Source of the DNA: Echinococcus granulosus
Taxonomy: Eukaryota > Platyhelminthes > Cestoda > Cyclophyllidea > Taeniidae
DNA: 64,000 nucleotides
Direction of reading: 5' to 3'
Assembly: GCF_000524195.1 (NCBI RefSeq)
Contig: NW_020170406.1
Coordinates: forward strand, 348,690 to 412,689
The position numbers and the translations under genes were made by a program. Below the pieces are notes generated by a model, which saw nothing but the letters and a program-made list of their open reading frames with translations, did not search any database and had not been told where the DNA came from. Below, piece after piece: positions 11,263-23,530 of this stretch. The stretch's first letter is position 1; the number at the start of each line of letters is the position of its first letter.

Positions 11263-13989
11263 CGAGTCCATGGTTCCTTAAATGAATTTTCCCATAGTGA
11301 CAACCACACTAAAGCATTCTTCTGGATACCAATGGATTTGTCTTGTCCCCGCAATCACGAGCACCAAGTCACCAGTCAAAGGCCTTTGGGTCATTTTTAG
11401 CTCCTCTGTTACATCAACCAGCCAAGTAGTTTTAACCATATCTATTGTTAACACCCCCAAATCCTAAGACATGCGTGGGTTTTACAATCACTTTTTCTTT
11501 TTAGCTTTTGCTTAGTGTTTTGGGATGTGTACATTTGTTTAAACACACCTGTTATTTGGATACGCGAAACAGTTATGTTGGTTTAACGGTGGCCAAAGCA
11601 AAAGGACTGAAAATTTTATAGCTTAACGACTGTGGACTCATGCTATCCACGATGTTATGCCATGAAATGACTGTCATTTTGTGGTCCTAAGCCATTTACA
11701 ATGAACCATTGGGAGTTGAAGGAGCTGATTTGGGTTAGAGGGACTTGACAAAGAACCGTGTGCTCCAAATTACATGCACTTTACTGGATAATGCATGGCG
11801 GCGCCTTCATGGACGTGCCTCCTACAGGACACTCAATGAAGTCGAGTTAAACTCTTCTCGTGGACATGTATAGAAGTTGCGGTTGAAAAGGATAGGGTAT
11901 AAACTAATGGTTATTGCATAATGGTTGTTTCGTTCAAACATGATTTAAAGCCAATGGATGTTTTTTTCTGGATTCTCATTAATCACTATTAATTATAGTC
12001 GAGATGGATACTGCCTATTTGGAAGTAAAACAGACTTCAAGAGCCGACAATGCGGTAATCCACTGAAACACCAAGTACGTGTGTCTCAGTAAGTTGGGTA
12101 TGGTAATTGTCATAATGACTTAGTCGGCATTTCGCTGCCGTTCTTTTGATGACATTGTGGCGATTTATAACCTTTTCATACTTGACTCGGACGCTTGCAA
12201 CCCCTGAAACTGTTTTTGCCTAATATTTTGGAACTTTCATTTGGTGGCTAACGTCCAAGCATTCTAAAAGTTTTGTGCTGTCGCTCAGTCTCTCCTGGTT
12301 AGTTCATTAAAAACAGCGATGCACTAGAAGAAGCAAATTATCCTGACAGCTACTCGAAGATCAAAGTCAATTCGCTGTTGGGAGCATATGTGACTAAGCT
12401 CACTAACTCTAACACCTACTCCGACTCCGACACGGTGTCCAGCTTTCGGCGCTTTTTACAACCCACATATCTATGTGGTGCATAAACTAGCAACCTTGTT
12501 TTACTGGTTTAGTAATGATAAGGGGGGTTATGTCTCGGTTACATGCATAGCATGACTGTTTTCACTGTTTATTTGGAAACAGGGACACGCATTAGTAGGT
12601 TTAACAAATCGGCACAGTGTTCGCAAGTTTTTACTTGTATATTGCGGGCTACAACCGGCAAAAATGGAATGGAGGGCTTATTTTTGTTGAGAGTGAGACA
12701 TTTGGGCTAAATTAGGTAGTCATGATGAATATTTTATCAATTCTTGTGAAGACAAGAAGGAGAGTAGTCCAATGGTCCTAAAAGTGGACAAATATGTATG
12801 AGGTGATTTTTTAATACAACATTTGAGAAGGGTGATGAAAACTTCCCTTGTCATCAGTTGGTTATCAACTCTGTATTCTTTCTGATTTTGTGTAGCCAAA
12901 GCACTTATTGAAGACCTGAAACAGAAAGGGTGCTGATGGCCAACTATTTGAAATTGGCTGTTTAAGAGCAGGGATAATTGCCATGATCATGCAGCTACAC
13001 GGAAATCCATAATAATTTTAAGAAGAATGTTAAATTCCTAATTGTCTCTAAATTTTCCATTAAACCAACTTTGTTCAAAAGAGCTCATCGATATATCCAC
13101 GCGTTCTTGCTGCCCTTATAATTTTCATTTGCTATATTCGTATCCTATTTCAGCCAAATGAGTGACTACCTAGCCAGTTATACGCAAAGCTTCTTCCGAT
13201 ATGAGACCTGTTCCGCAATAGCATAAATGAAATTCGTCAAACCGAGTTGAAGTAAGACGTCTCACACACATGAAATGGCTCTTTCCTTATAGGCTTTAGT
13301 GATCCCTGTGCTCACTGAAAAGATTCAGTGTCTGCTCAACTTCACCACACGTTTCGGGTCACGATGCAGACAGCTGGGCGATCTTGGCGGCTGCATCGAC
13401 AATGTCATCGCCTCCAGCTCAAGAAACTCTTTGTTTTCCATCAACATTGTCCAAGTTTTAGCACAATCCACTCTTGTACCTAATACTGATACCCAGCCCC
13501 CGGGTACATGCCATCCTCCGTTACCTAGTCTTCTAGATTGCATTGCTTGTGTTAAAGCAGAAGTTTAATGAGAGAAGTGGAGAAATATCTCAAATGGACT
13601 GGAATGATTTCACAAGACATCACACCAAGCCTGGAAAGGTGCGTAATGGGTTTTGCACCTCAAAATGCATTGCAGGCTCATGCACCTAATGGCGGTTGAT
13701 GCGACATTCAACCAAAAATACGCGTGGTTAAGACGAAATTTTCAAATTGTTAGACTTTACCTTTCTCTGGTCCAAATAAAATGCGTTTCTTTACTAAGGG
13801 CGGTCTAAAATAATTGTCCAAAATACAACCTAATCTATTTCACTTAAAGCTTACGACGATAGGGATTAAGCAATGAATGCGATAAATGGTTGTATAGTCT
13901 ATAACATGTTAATATCTTATTGTTCCTAAATAATAGTAGATTTGTTATCAATTTGAAATGAAAAAAAAATCAACTACACTAAGGGGTAT
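11263..13989. other. Gene-free stretch between copies B and C
   Basis: No gene is recognised. A frame of 89 codons at 13299-13568 follows an acceptor-like TTTAG but lacks a convincing domain or start. Confidence 0.5.
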
Positions 13990-14195
13990 TCAAACCCGAG
14001 GTCAGATCAGTTGGCTGTTAGTCACGACGTAGGCATGACTCAATGGTCAACTGCCGAGGCATTCGCTACCAGCATGTCAGTTACGTGACGTTCTGCCATG
14101 TGTACATGAGTCCGGGGGTAGCCATTGCGTGACATGACAAGTTGGTCGTTCCTCAGTTCACGAGAGGTGCGATTGCACAAAATGTTATTACAAAC
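13990..14195 (-). repeat. About 200-bp dispersed repeat, left inverted copy
   Basis: Read as reverse complement, this block matches 17222-17413 almost throughout. Shared landmarks in order are TGCAATCGCACC, GTACACAT with CAGAA, GTCACGT, GAGTCATG and TTAGCTGACCT or its variant. By eye identity is well over half, with small indels. No open frame or terminal target duplication is evident. It could be a SINE- or MITE-like element. Confidence 0.75.
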
Positions 14196-15386
14196 ACTGA
14201 CTGAGTTGAAAACACGTAAAATGGAAGTGTGATGTTTTAGGCCTAGGAAGAGTTGCTTTTTAGTTGTTGAATAAGGATATTAAAGTACGTGGGTCATTGG
14301 TTCCTGTTAGTTGATTTGTAAACCATTTAAATTGTATTTTTATGCCATTTTTTGCTTAAATTTAAGTGCGGCGAAAACACTAAACGCATGCAGAAGACTA
14401 GTTTGGGTCTTTTCCATCAATTATTTACGATAATGACAATATTTAGAAGCGTATGTGTGGAGATGAATAGCACCTTTAGGGAGTGACCCATGAACCTAAA
14501 GATTGCTCTTCCCGATATTCGAACGTTTGTTCGTATTCAGTTAGTGATTCAAGTCAAACGTGATAATTTCAGAGCCCTCTAAATCATTAATTTAAGCTCA
14601 AAGTGAATTTGGGCAATTTGTTTTATTCTTTTATAAATCCAAGAGTAGATATTATTAGTTAGGAGGTAACTCATATTTTAATGCACAAGTTCCTTGTTTG
14701 TTTCATATCATACATTTATCCTTAGGAGGGAGTTCATCAGGATAGGTCCCAAAATATTGCAAATTGTTTGAGGTAGAGGTGAATCTCATTATCCTATGGC
14801 CGCAAACTAGCATGTGAAACAGATCTCTGCTGAAATTTTTTGATGTTGCATTACCAAGTTTTTCTTAAAAGTGCCTTAAGACTTTGGTCATGAACTCAAT
14901 AGTTTCAAGCGATTTTTCCGATCCCGGTTCCTTGCAATGACTTGAATGCTGACAGTGAATGAGTCAGATGGACCTCATCCATAGATTTGGGTGAAAGCAG
15001 GGAAAAACACTTTCTGGTGGAAAAAATAGGACATGTATAATTCGGAAATATGCTACAAATTAGGGCATGTTTGATACTTAAATTTCTGCAGATCAGAATA
15101 GCTGCATTTTACATTTATCCTAATTTGCTATGATTTTGAGTGTTTGTTTAAATGTATGCGCTAGTCATATGAGAGGGGGAGGTGAGAGTTCTTTGACTCG
15201 TAATTTGTGACATTGACTGGCCCGGCGTAACTCGTACCCTACGTGCTGTTGACGACAATTACCCTGGTACTAGGACGTTGCCTTGTTGGAAGAAGGAAGA
15301 ATCGTCCTTTAGAAGTGTTATCAGCCAATAGTAAAGGTAACTGGGAGTTTATCATATGAAAACTGATTAAATCGTGTTTATTTCAG
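14196..15386. other. Stretch upstream of copy C
   Basis: No gene is recognised. The stretch ends in the acceptor GTTTATTTCAG directly before copy C. A 5' noncoding exon or promoter may lie within it but cannot be identified. Confidence 0.45.
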
Positions 15387-15395
15387 TTTTCTTCA

Positions 15396-16436
15396 ATGGA
15401 CAATGGTTATATTTCCGCTTTGTTATCACAAGAACTGCCTCGTAACATCAGTGACAATAAAACTAATCAGCAGCAATCCTGTGAACTTTCTCCACACCTC
15501 CTGCAACATGTCTCGCCAATTCCAAGCTTAGCTGCCGATAGGATGACCTGGGGACGAGATTCAATGAGCAGCACTATACTGAGAACGGACGACCCAGCCT
15601 TTGATTCAGAAGTCATCTGCGCCACTTCTCGGTCCTCGTGCAGTGTTGAACCAATTATTTCATCGCTAGCTACACTGCAGATTACGATGGATGCAAAAAA
15701 AACTGTTGCCAACCCAACTTCTTGGTCTTTTGCGCCACATTTGACCAATTCCAGTTGCTTTAATTCCAATTCGTCTTCACACAGCAGTTCAACTCAAGAG
15801 TTTCCCCAAAATTCACCACAATCACTTGAGTGGCTTTGTCATGATCATACCGGTGAAGAGAATGACCAAAATTGCGTTTCGTGCAACATTATACGGATGT
15901 CTCTTCAGCGCGTCTCCGATTGTAGCAAAGCAGAGAACCGTCAAGATTTATTTTTCACGTTGTCTTCTCTAGTTTCTCCGTCGCGGAAATCCACTCGGCA
16001 TGGGGGTTTAAAGATAGGATGTCAAAAAGGCGTCTGGCCAAGTGCAGTATCTGGTCAAGTTCAGCCTACCGCTTTTCTGCCCACTAGCTCAGCACTCCCC
16101 TCATTCCCATATCAACCGGCTCTTTATCTGTCGATTGCTAATCGCAGCGACAAAATATCTTCCTCTCAAAATAGACCGCAGCTGTTCAAGAAGCTGTTTG
16201 CATATAGGCTGCAGCGGGATCGTGGTTTTCGTGAAAGGTGCGCAGTTATTTATTTTAACTAAGTAAACAGATTTAGAGCTAAATTTGATCCACGAATGAA
16301 CAAATTGACAAGGTGTATGATCGCCATGCGTATTACGCCGGAGGAGGAGGTGAAGTCGTTTGCCATGCCTACAGATGGACGTAATAACCTGCGACAGTTT
16401 GTAAAGGAGACTAGACATCGGAGAAGATACTTGTAA
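15396..16436 (+). CDS. Diverged TAZ1-KIX protein, CBP/p300 partial copy C
   Basis: Two exons, 15396-16237 and 16271-16436, are separated by a 33-bp intron (GTGCGC..AAACAG, phase 2) and code for 335 aa. An acceptor ends at 15386, 9 nt before the ATG. Around residues 160-190 the DNA aligns with the CBP TAZ1 (CGGA.., CTTCAGC, ..AACCGTC), and CNIIRMSLQRVSDC keeps the spacing of [14 protein letters not shown], but most other zinc ligands are gone, so a normal TAZ1 fold is unlikely. Residues about 265-335 correspond to KIX: QRDRGFRE against HRDHVVRR, then DPRMNKL against DPRMANL after the intron and a basic end (RHRRR against ARRRR), with roughly ten residues missing between. Intron position and phase equal those of CBP. 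The N-terminus is related to copy B (LPRNISD against PPNINDI). The long open frame despite ligand loss suggests relaxed or new selection rather than simple decay; a recent pseudogene is the alternative. Confidence 0.6.
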
Positions 16437-17221
16437 TTTTCTTGTAGTGACAGCTTCACATCTTTAAATATGCTCTATTTGACGCGTATAAAATTGCCAT
16501 GATCTGGGACACAAATTTTTATGTGAAAGCTCTTTGTTCTCGGCGTGCATTAATTCCTTCGAATTTGTGAAAAAAGTTTGGGTTAAATGGGATCTAGTGC
16601 AGTTTATATTTGTAAACATCACACCTCCTGGGCCATTTGTGCCTGTGTTAACATTGCTAGATTGCATAACAACTTCTTCACATTAGCTTAAGGAAACATC
16701 ACATTCAGAGTATATAAATGAAGACAAAATAGTCAAAATGTGAAAAATTAGCTTTTCTAGCTTTTAATGAATTACAATTCCATGCTAAAAGCAGTGCAAC
16801 TTAGACTAAACACAATCTGCTTCATTTGAGGTTTACTACAATAGTTCGCCAAGGGGCTCTAACCGGCATGACGAGAGCTTTTGCCGCTAAGTGATTGCAT
16901 TGCGTCATTTCCCTCTTTAGAGTGCAAATACCTGTGTCAATGGTGTTTCGCAGGTGTTTCTCCGCATGAAGAAGCCATGCATCCACTTCAATCGGTATTT
17001 ATCAAACGCTTGCAAATCGTATAATGCGGAGTTCACTGAGTTAAACGAACCAAACACAATGTAAAATATGCAACTGGAGGGCTCAGGGATACGATGCCTG
17101 AATATGGTGACTTCACTGCACTCAATGCAATGAACAGATTGGGAAGGAAATTTAACTAGTTTACAAATCAAAAGTTCATGCCTATTTTAATTTTTTTAAC
17201 TCGATCAATGTGTTTGTAACA
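16437..17221. other. Gene-free stretch after copy C
   Basis: No gene is recognised; only short frames are present. Confidence 0.5.
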
Positions 17222-17413
17222 GGATTTTCTGCAATCGCACCCTTCGTGAAATGAACTGACAGACAACTCCCCAAGTCACACATTGGCAACCCTCGGACAC
17301 ATGTACACATAGCAGAATGTCACGTTGATGATAGGGGTGTGACAAATGCTTTGGTAGTTGGCTAATGAGTCATGTCTGCATGCTAGCAGATTGTTAGCTG
17401 ACCTGAACTGGAG
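17222..17413 (+). repeat. About 200-bp dispersed repeat, right copy
   Basis: Forward copy of the repeat found in inverted orientation at 13990-14195. It begins near TGCAATCGCACCC and ends near GTTAGCTGACCTGA. Together the two copies flank the mini-paralogue at 15396-16436. Confidence 0.75.
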
Positions 17414-18009
17414 TCAAGGCGCAATGCCAGAGGGTGACTTGACATTGGCTACCCGGCACGCACGTGACGTGATATAGAGGTAACATGACATGACAATGCT
17501 CTGCAGGGGTTGATCCCATGTTTGGGCGATCGAATGCGTGTGTACTTACGTTAACTAATGCATGCACGATGCGTCTACACACTTTGGAATGCTCCTTCAA
17601 TAGACGTTGTGCACATGAACGCACCGTCAAATACACCCATTTCTGTTTTAGGACAGTCACGAGTGGAGGAAAGCTGGACTAATGTAAGGTCGAAGTCATT
17701 CGGAAAATGTTTTCACAATGTAGTAAAGGAAGGATATTTCATTAAGAGTTTTTGGCTAATCATGTAGAGGAAAAACTGTGATCCAATTGACAGTGTAATT
17801 GCAAAACACCACAACTCTGTTTGAGGATGCACCAAATACATTAAATGTCAACTGATGAAGTCTCGCCTTGTTCTTTTAGCTACTACTTCTTATGCATGTC
17901 TCAAAGTTGCCAGTAGATACACACACATGGATACACATACAAACGGTTTTCCGAGAGTACACATATTCACTTCTTTACAGAGAACTATATTTCTCCAGTC
18001 CTCTAATAT
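17414..18009. other. Gene-free stretch left of the second gap
   Basis: Nothing recognisable; short frames only. Confidence 0.45.
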
Positions 18010-18109
18010 NNNNNNNNNNNNNNNNNNNNNNNNNNNNNNNNNNNNNNNNNNNNNNNNNNNNNNNNNNNNNNNNNNNNNNNNNNNNNNNNNNNNNNNNNNN
18101 NNNNNNNNN
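18010..18109. other. Assembly gap of 100 N
   Basis: Exactly 100 N, a placeholder for a gap of unknown size between copy C and the complete CBP gene. Confidence 0.99.
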
Positions 18110-21100
18110 GGAAAGAACAGAAAGTTTATGCAACAAAGTGAAAAACACTGTAAGCAATAAGTAGATCAGAACGCTGGCGCGCAAGCTTAAGTTGTAAATA
18201 TTTACGAGGAAGTCCTTCAGATGAAGTCCGTCGCCTCGGAAGCGTCGCTCACTTAAATGACTGAATGGATGATCGCTTGATGCACGCAAAACCGTGAAAA
18301 CATTAAAACGCATGCAGCATCCTTTTATTATTTAAATCATGTATAAGAAGGTGGGGATAGTGAGTGATTTTAAAATTAAATAATTTTGCAAAAAATATGG
18401 AAACCTTCTTTGTAGTGGATAAAATGCTAATGCATATTGTGTGGCGTTCTGTTTGCCGTTACCGAAATTAAATTGCCTCACTACGTTTGATCCAGTTTAA
18501 AACAAGCAATTCATTACTTTTCCCGCTTTTTGATCGATGAGCAATTTCGTGATGAAAAATTCCCTCCGGTCTAGTTAAGTTGTCAGGCAGATGAAAGTGC
18601 TCTGACAAATGCAATCGTCGCATTTTCAGACCTTGCAAAAGTAACTCATATGAGCTCAAGCCGATGCAGTACATAAGCTGCATCCAAAAGCAAGTAGCCA
18701 TCTTGCGGTAAAGAGAAGCTGAAAAGTAGACTGATGTTGCAAAACGCTTGCTTGGCAACTTTCACTGACGCTCTCAACATTCAAAGAGTCAGCAGCTGAT
18801 GCGCCTACACCGCAGTTGTCGATGTAATGGCATTTTAGGTTCATTTTTGACATGAAGTAATCCTCTACATGAGTTACCAACTGGAAATTTGTGCAATACA
18901 TGCAATGTAAGGCGATGTAAATAACCCTTGAAGGTGTGATAATACTAAATCCAATTGCCAAATTCACTCAATGGCAACAACAGAAAACGTGTGTTTTATT
19001 GTTGTAAAGATTGATTATCTTTTCACATTTGGAACAAGATATTGTTTAAGGTGTTCCACAAAGCCAAATTTCGCCTAAGTATATGGAAGTAGAGCGTTTT
19101 TACATCTCATCCGTTTATTCAGTTTGGTACCAGCGTCAGTAGTCGTCGATGTGTTCCCCGACAAGTTTGTCTTGAGCTGCGATTGCACCTCCTGCAGTCG
19201 CACTGCTAGCATCCATATCCATGGTGAATGGCATGGAATGAAGTTGGTGTTTGGGGAGTTGAGAATTACTCCTGGTGCCAGTAAGAGTTATCAATTTCCA
19301 CCTTTCTGGCTCCCCATGTGATTGCTCTCTGGTGTTTCAAAACCATGTTGAATTGGGTGAACCGAGTTACTTCATGCTTCGACGAAACAATCGTCTGTGA
19401 CTGCCACTGATAGTTGTGAGCTCTAGCATTTTAAGCGTTTAAAACCAACCCTCGTCTCTGCGGCCTGTTTGCAACTGCCCCATGAACTCGTTGTGTGCAC
19501 CTATGTCTGCGGTAAACCACTGATTTAAAGCTACAAAGGAATATTTTGAAAACGGTTCCTTTGAAATCGTTCTACCAATAACTGAAATTGTGGATGTTGG
19601 CTTGAGGTCTCCATCTTTCTCTCAAATATGATTTTGACTTAGACAACTATTTTTCAAGTTATAAAAAGTGTTATTGATATCGATATTGCCCCTCTCAAGC
19701 AGGTAATGCTAAGTTGTATATCGAGTGTTTGAATGTGGGGTGTAGACACCCTCTGAGGCACGCGAAGCGGCTATGGTGACTCGTAGAAGTTTGCCTGCAA
19801 GACAAGGTATCACAGACTGGACTCAGGCAGCACTTCAGGGTTAACTTCTTTCTGTCAGTAAATGCATGTGCGGTTGTTTAGGCAATTACACTTTAGCCTG
19901 AGTGGAAAATCTTCTAACAAATTTAGTATATTGCGTTGCCTCATTAAGGTAAGAATTTTTGCACTACCAAAATGACCGATTCAGCGGGCGTGGAAAAACA
20001 GAGAAATGTACTTCGCCTTAGGCCAGGAATGTTTGACACTTCTCTTCTTGTTATAATGTCATTTTATTAAACCAGCTATGATGCACAGATGTGGGCCAGT
20101 TGTCACACACTTTTAACGATAACTTGAAATAGGTGTTGTAGGGCATCATATTTGTGTAATGTCGGTGGCGAACAAGATAAAGGTCACAGATTCTCCCTTC
20201 ATCTAGGCCGAAGGCTCTAGTGCAGTCTAGGAGTAGAATATGGTTATCTTAGATGTGTGTTAAAAACCTAAGATGAACCATACATTTATTTGAGCTAGAA
20301 TCACTGACGAATTAGCATGTTTATCCATCCAAATTATCTGATACCATGGGATAAGGTGGCACCGATGGGAAATCGTCTAGACTGTGTGAACTAGGACCAA
20401 TTTCAACCCTGCCTGGCACAAGGGGATTGATGTTTATGGTCGCTACTAATTGAAGTCAAGCATTCCATTATTTTCTGCTTGCTCACATATCAAAGAAACG
20501 TGTACATGATAGAATTGATAAGTCTATCTAATAGGATACGCGATTGAATTCGGTGGCTAAACAGTCTGACCAAACTGTCTTTAAGCCGATCTGATATACT
20601 ACTGTCCATATCCTGGAGTATTTTTGCAATCGATTGGCTGCGTTGGCTTTGTACAAGATCTCTCCGCATCCACACAGACTGACTTCGCGGAATGCCATGA
20701 AGTTGGCTTATTAGGAGACCTGCTAGATTTTCTTTTGACTTCTACCTTAATTTCGTTACTCTTAGTATTGGAGTGGCGATATAAGCACATCTATGCTGCA
20801 CCTCAAATATGCTGATTTAGCAATCAATGTAGAGGTATCTCTGTTTTGGTTGCCCAATTGGACCCTCAAGACTTGATGTACCGAGGCATTGTATATGGGC
20901 CAATATGAGTGTAGAATAGAACCGGGAGGAGATACTAATTGTAGACTAGTTTGAGGCTGTATTAAAGGCCTAGTATGTTGTGCATTTTGCATTAGCAAGC
21001 AAGAAGATGCATTTTAGATTAAGCTTAGGCGAATGTTATGAGATATGGAAGGATTTGGTAAGGTCGTGGTGAACCCAACCTACTGAATTGGTGTCAGTAG

Positions 21101-22689
21101 TCGTGGTTAGAATGGGTCTGTGATTACCTGGGTGATCCAAAGTAGTCTTCACCCTGTACTTGTTATAATGTCCGATTCCTTTTTACGATTTTAGTTTGCA
21201 AAAAAGATGCAAAGTAGTTATTCTGAAGAAGTTTGTGTAAATCCTACGTTACTACTTTCTAACCAGCTTGCTAATTGATAAATTCCCAACAATTCATGAC
21301 CGCCTGAAGGAACCACCATCAAACGTATAGCTCTTTTTAAAAATTAACAGTGCGGTGAATCATTTCTTAATTAACTGCAACCCAGCTTTACTAGAGGACT
21401 ACCTCATTCCTGGGTAGCTATGAGTTTTAATTTCCCCTCATTTTTGTAATATAGTTTTGGAAGTTATAACCTCTTGGACTGAACTATTGCATACTGGTGA
21501 GGAAAAAGCATAACCAACTCAGGCTACTTACAGGTGACAACTATTAAAAGTCAGATGGCTTTTGACTATCCCAATCACACACATTCATTCATTACGTACG
21601 TATTACCACATGCTAACACCTCTTAAGGTGCCTAAGCATGAAGGGTAATCTGTGTTACAATAAATAAGACAAATGAGGATTCCTCTAACATATATCAAAA
21701 AACATACTTTAATATGTGCCGTGTATCTAGAATCTATCGGAAACGGTGATGTTGGTGTTCTTAAAACCAGTGAAATGAAATTGTAATTTTCTCATTGCTT
21801 TTGAATACCACAGTTATAGGCACTGCTGATACGTCGTATTACTTACAATCATCCTGATCCTAAGCATTCAAATATAATCAGTAGGTTGAACAGGCGACTT
21901 TAAGGGGGGAAATTGGATTGCTTTTTAAAATCAGTCAAAACTACACTATTTGTATCCGAAAAGTGGAGAATCGTAACCAAAGTGTTTGCGAACTGCAAAC
22001 GCATTTCCAAGTTGTCAAAGAAGTCGGATAGTAGATACGGATAGTAAGAAATGCGCTGTTTACAGACTTAACATGCAACTCATTCAAAGTGTCTACATAG
22101 CTATCCAGTATACCAATGCGTAGTGGTGAGGTCACCGCAATCTTATTTTTTTCTTGAAAGATCCGACAATGCAGGTTACTTGAACCTGGAGGGTATCTAA
22201 TTAACGTCAACGTAGCTATCGCAGCAAAATTAGGACAAAATGTTGCAGCTTAATGGTGTAGATTAATGAATTTTCAAAATGCGTCTACTCAATACTAACG
22301 ATTTCTCGCCTCACACATCTAGTATGTATTTCTTGTGGTAGTTCCCAAAAAATGCTCCATTTTATTCCCTTACTTGAACAATTTTGCTATGAAGCCAATG
22401 ATTAAAAAGGGCTAGTTAGAATACGCGCAATCAAATAAAGTAAATGCCTGGGCCCATTTACTTTTGCAATTTGGTGATGCAGACAAAACTGCATAATAAC
22501 TTCTCCGGAGAATAATGTCTGTGCATACAGCGGTTCGTTGCAATGATGGCACCTTAACTATTTATGTTGAGTAGATTCGAATAAAGAATAAATAACAAAC
22601 AAAAAAGTCGATGTTTTGAAAATACAGATTTTTGGTATGGTTGCTCCTTTCTATAAAATATTTTGTGGTCGTACGGTTTGTTTGATTAT
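18110..22689. other. Gene-free stretch right of the second gap
   Basis: No gene is recognised. Two overlapping minus-strand frames of about 100 codons lie at 18468-18967, without family resemblance. The rest is non-coding-looking and AT-rich. Confidence 0.45.
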
Positions 22690-23530
22690 TTTACTCTGGG
22701 TTATGATAATGGGGAGATTTTGAGTCTGCCAATTTGCCTCTGCTGGATAAACTTGCCTCTGGACCACGCCAGCATAGGTATCATATCTTCTCTCGCCCTC
22801 AGGGAAGTCTCAGGGTGCTACATAAGTGGCAACAAAGGGCAAATCCGATCTTGAAGAACACGTATCCTGATTTCTACTGCCGAGTGATAAATAATAGCTG
22901 GCGGAAGTGGTGCACATGCTAGAGGGGAGAATCAGTAACGACTGCAAAGAGAAGGGATGAAAATGACGTCTACCCAGTCCGTGTTCTACAGGAAAGCTAT
23001 TAACATCAGAAGCGACACTAGCCATTAATTATCTGGCAAGGTTTCGTTACGCGCCGTCCATGGTACCTGCATGAAGATGTCAGTTATGTGAACACGCGTT
23101 ACCTCCTCCACTTACCCTATAACTGGAGAGAACCTAGATAGATATGTCTGGATAGCTCTGAAGTGCGAACAATGCGGCAAGGTAGAATGGAAGCTAAACT
23201 CATCCTCCACGAAACTGTTCAGTCCCATCCTTTGTTGCATGACTGCTTTTAGACCAGTGTTACTACGACTAGCTATGGACACACGTAAGAGTCAGCACAT
23301 CCTATGGTCCCCCAATAAAGTTTAAATTCACAACGAAACTCCAGATTCAGCAGGATTGCCATAAGGGATCAATGATGTTGCGGCCAAGTAGCTTCTCGGT
23401 TGCATGCAAATTGAATAACAGGCATGGTTGTCTCACAGGTGTTTCCTTACAGTACTGCTTACGTTGGAAAGATCAATTACTAAGGAAATCCGAGGAACAA
23501 AGTAACCTGTTAAAACTTCTTTGTGTGTAA
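22690..23530 (+). mobile_element. LTR end and leader of a decayed gypsy-like element
   Basis: The stretch 22735-22822 aligns with the LTR end at 27040-27156: both have TCTTC, CAGG, AAGTCTC and end in GCTACA. The LTR is followed by AAGTGGCAACAAAG, a block also found after the second LTR-like end at about 23783. From 22840 to 23420 the sequence matches the complement of 8585-9000, so it is a shared leader/gag region of this family. No frame survives. Confidence 0.65.

Noticed and set aside
13299..13568. Frame with a faint TAZ1-like start (TEKIQ..., RCRQ)
   Set aside because: The match is a few residues, with no zinc-ligand spacing and no ATG after the acceptor-like site.
149..16436. The three copies as alternative first exons of CBP
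   Set aside because: A and C already contain their own KIX second exon followed by a stop, and B ends in a stop without a good donor, so splicing into CBP would duplicate or break the domains.
18468..18967. Two overlapping minus-strand frames of about 100 codons
   Set aside because: They are in different frames, without recognisable motifs or convincing splice signals to join them.
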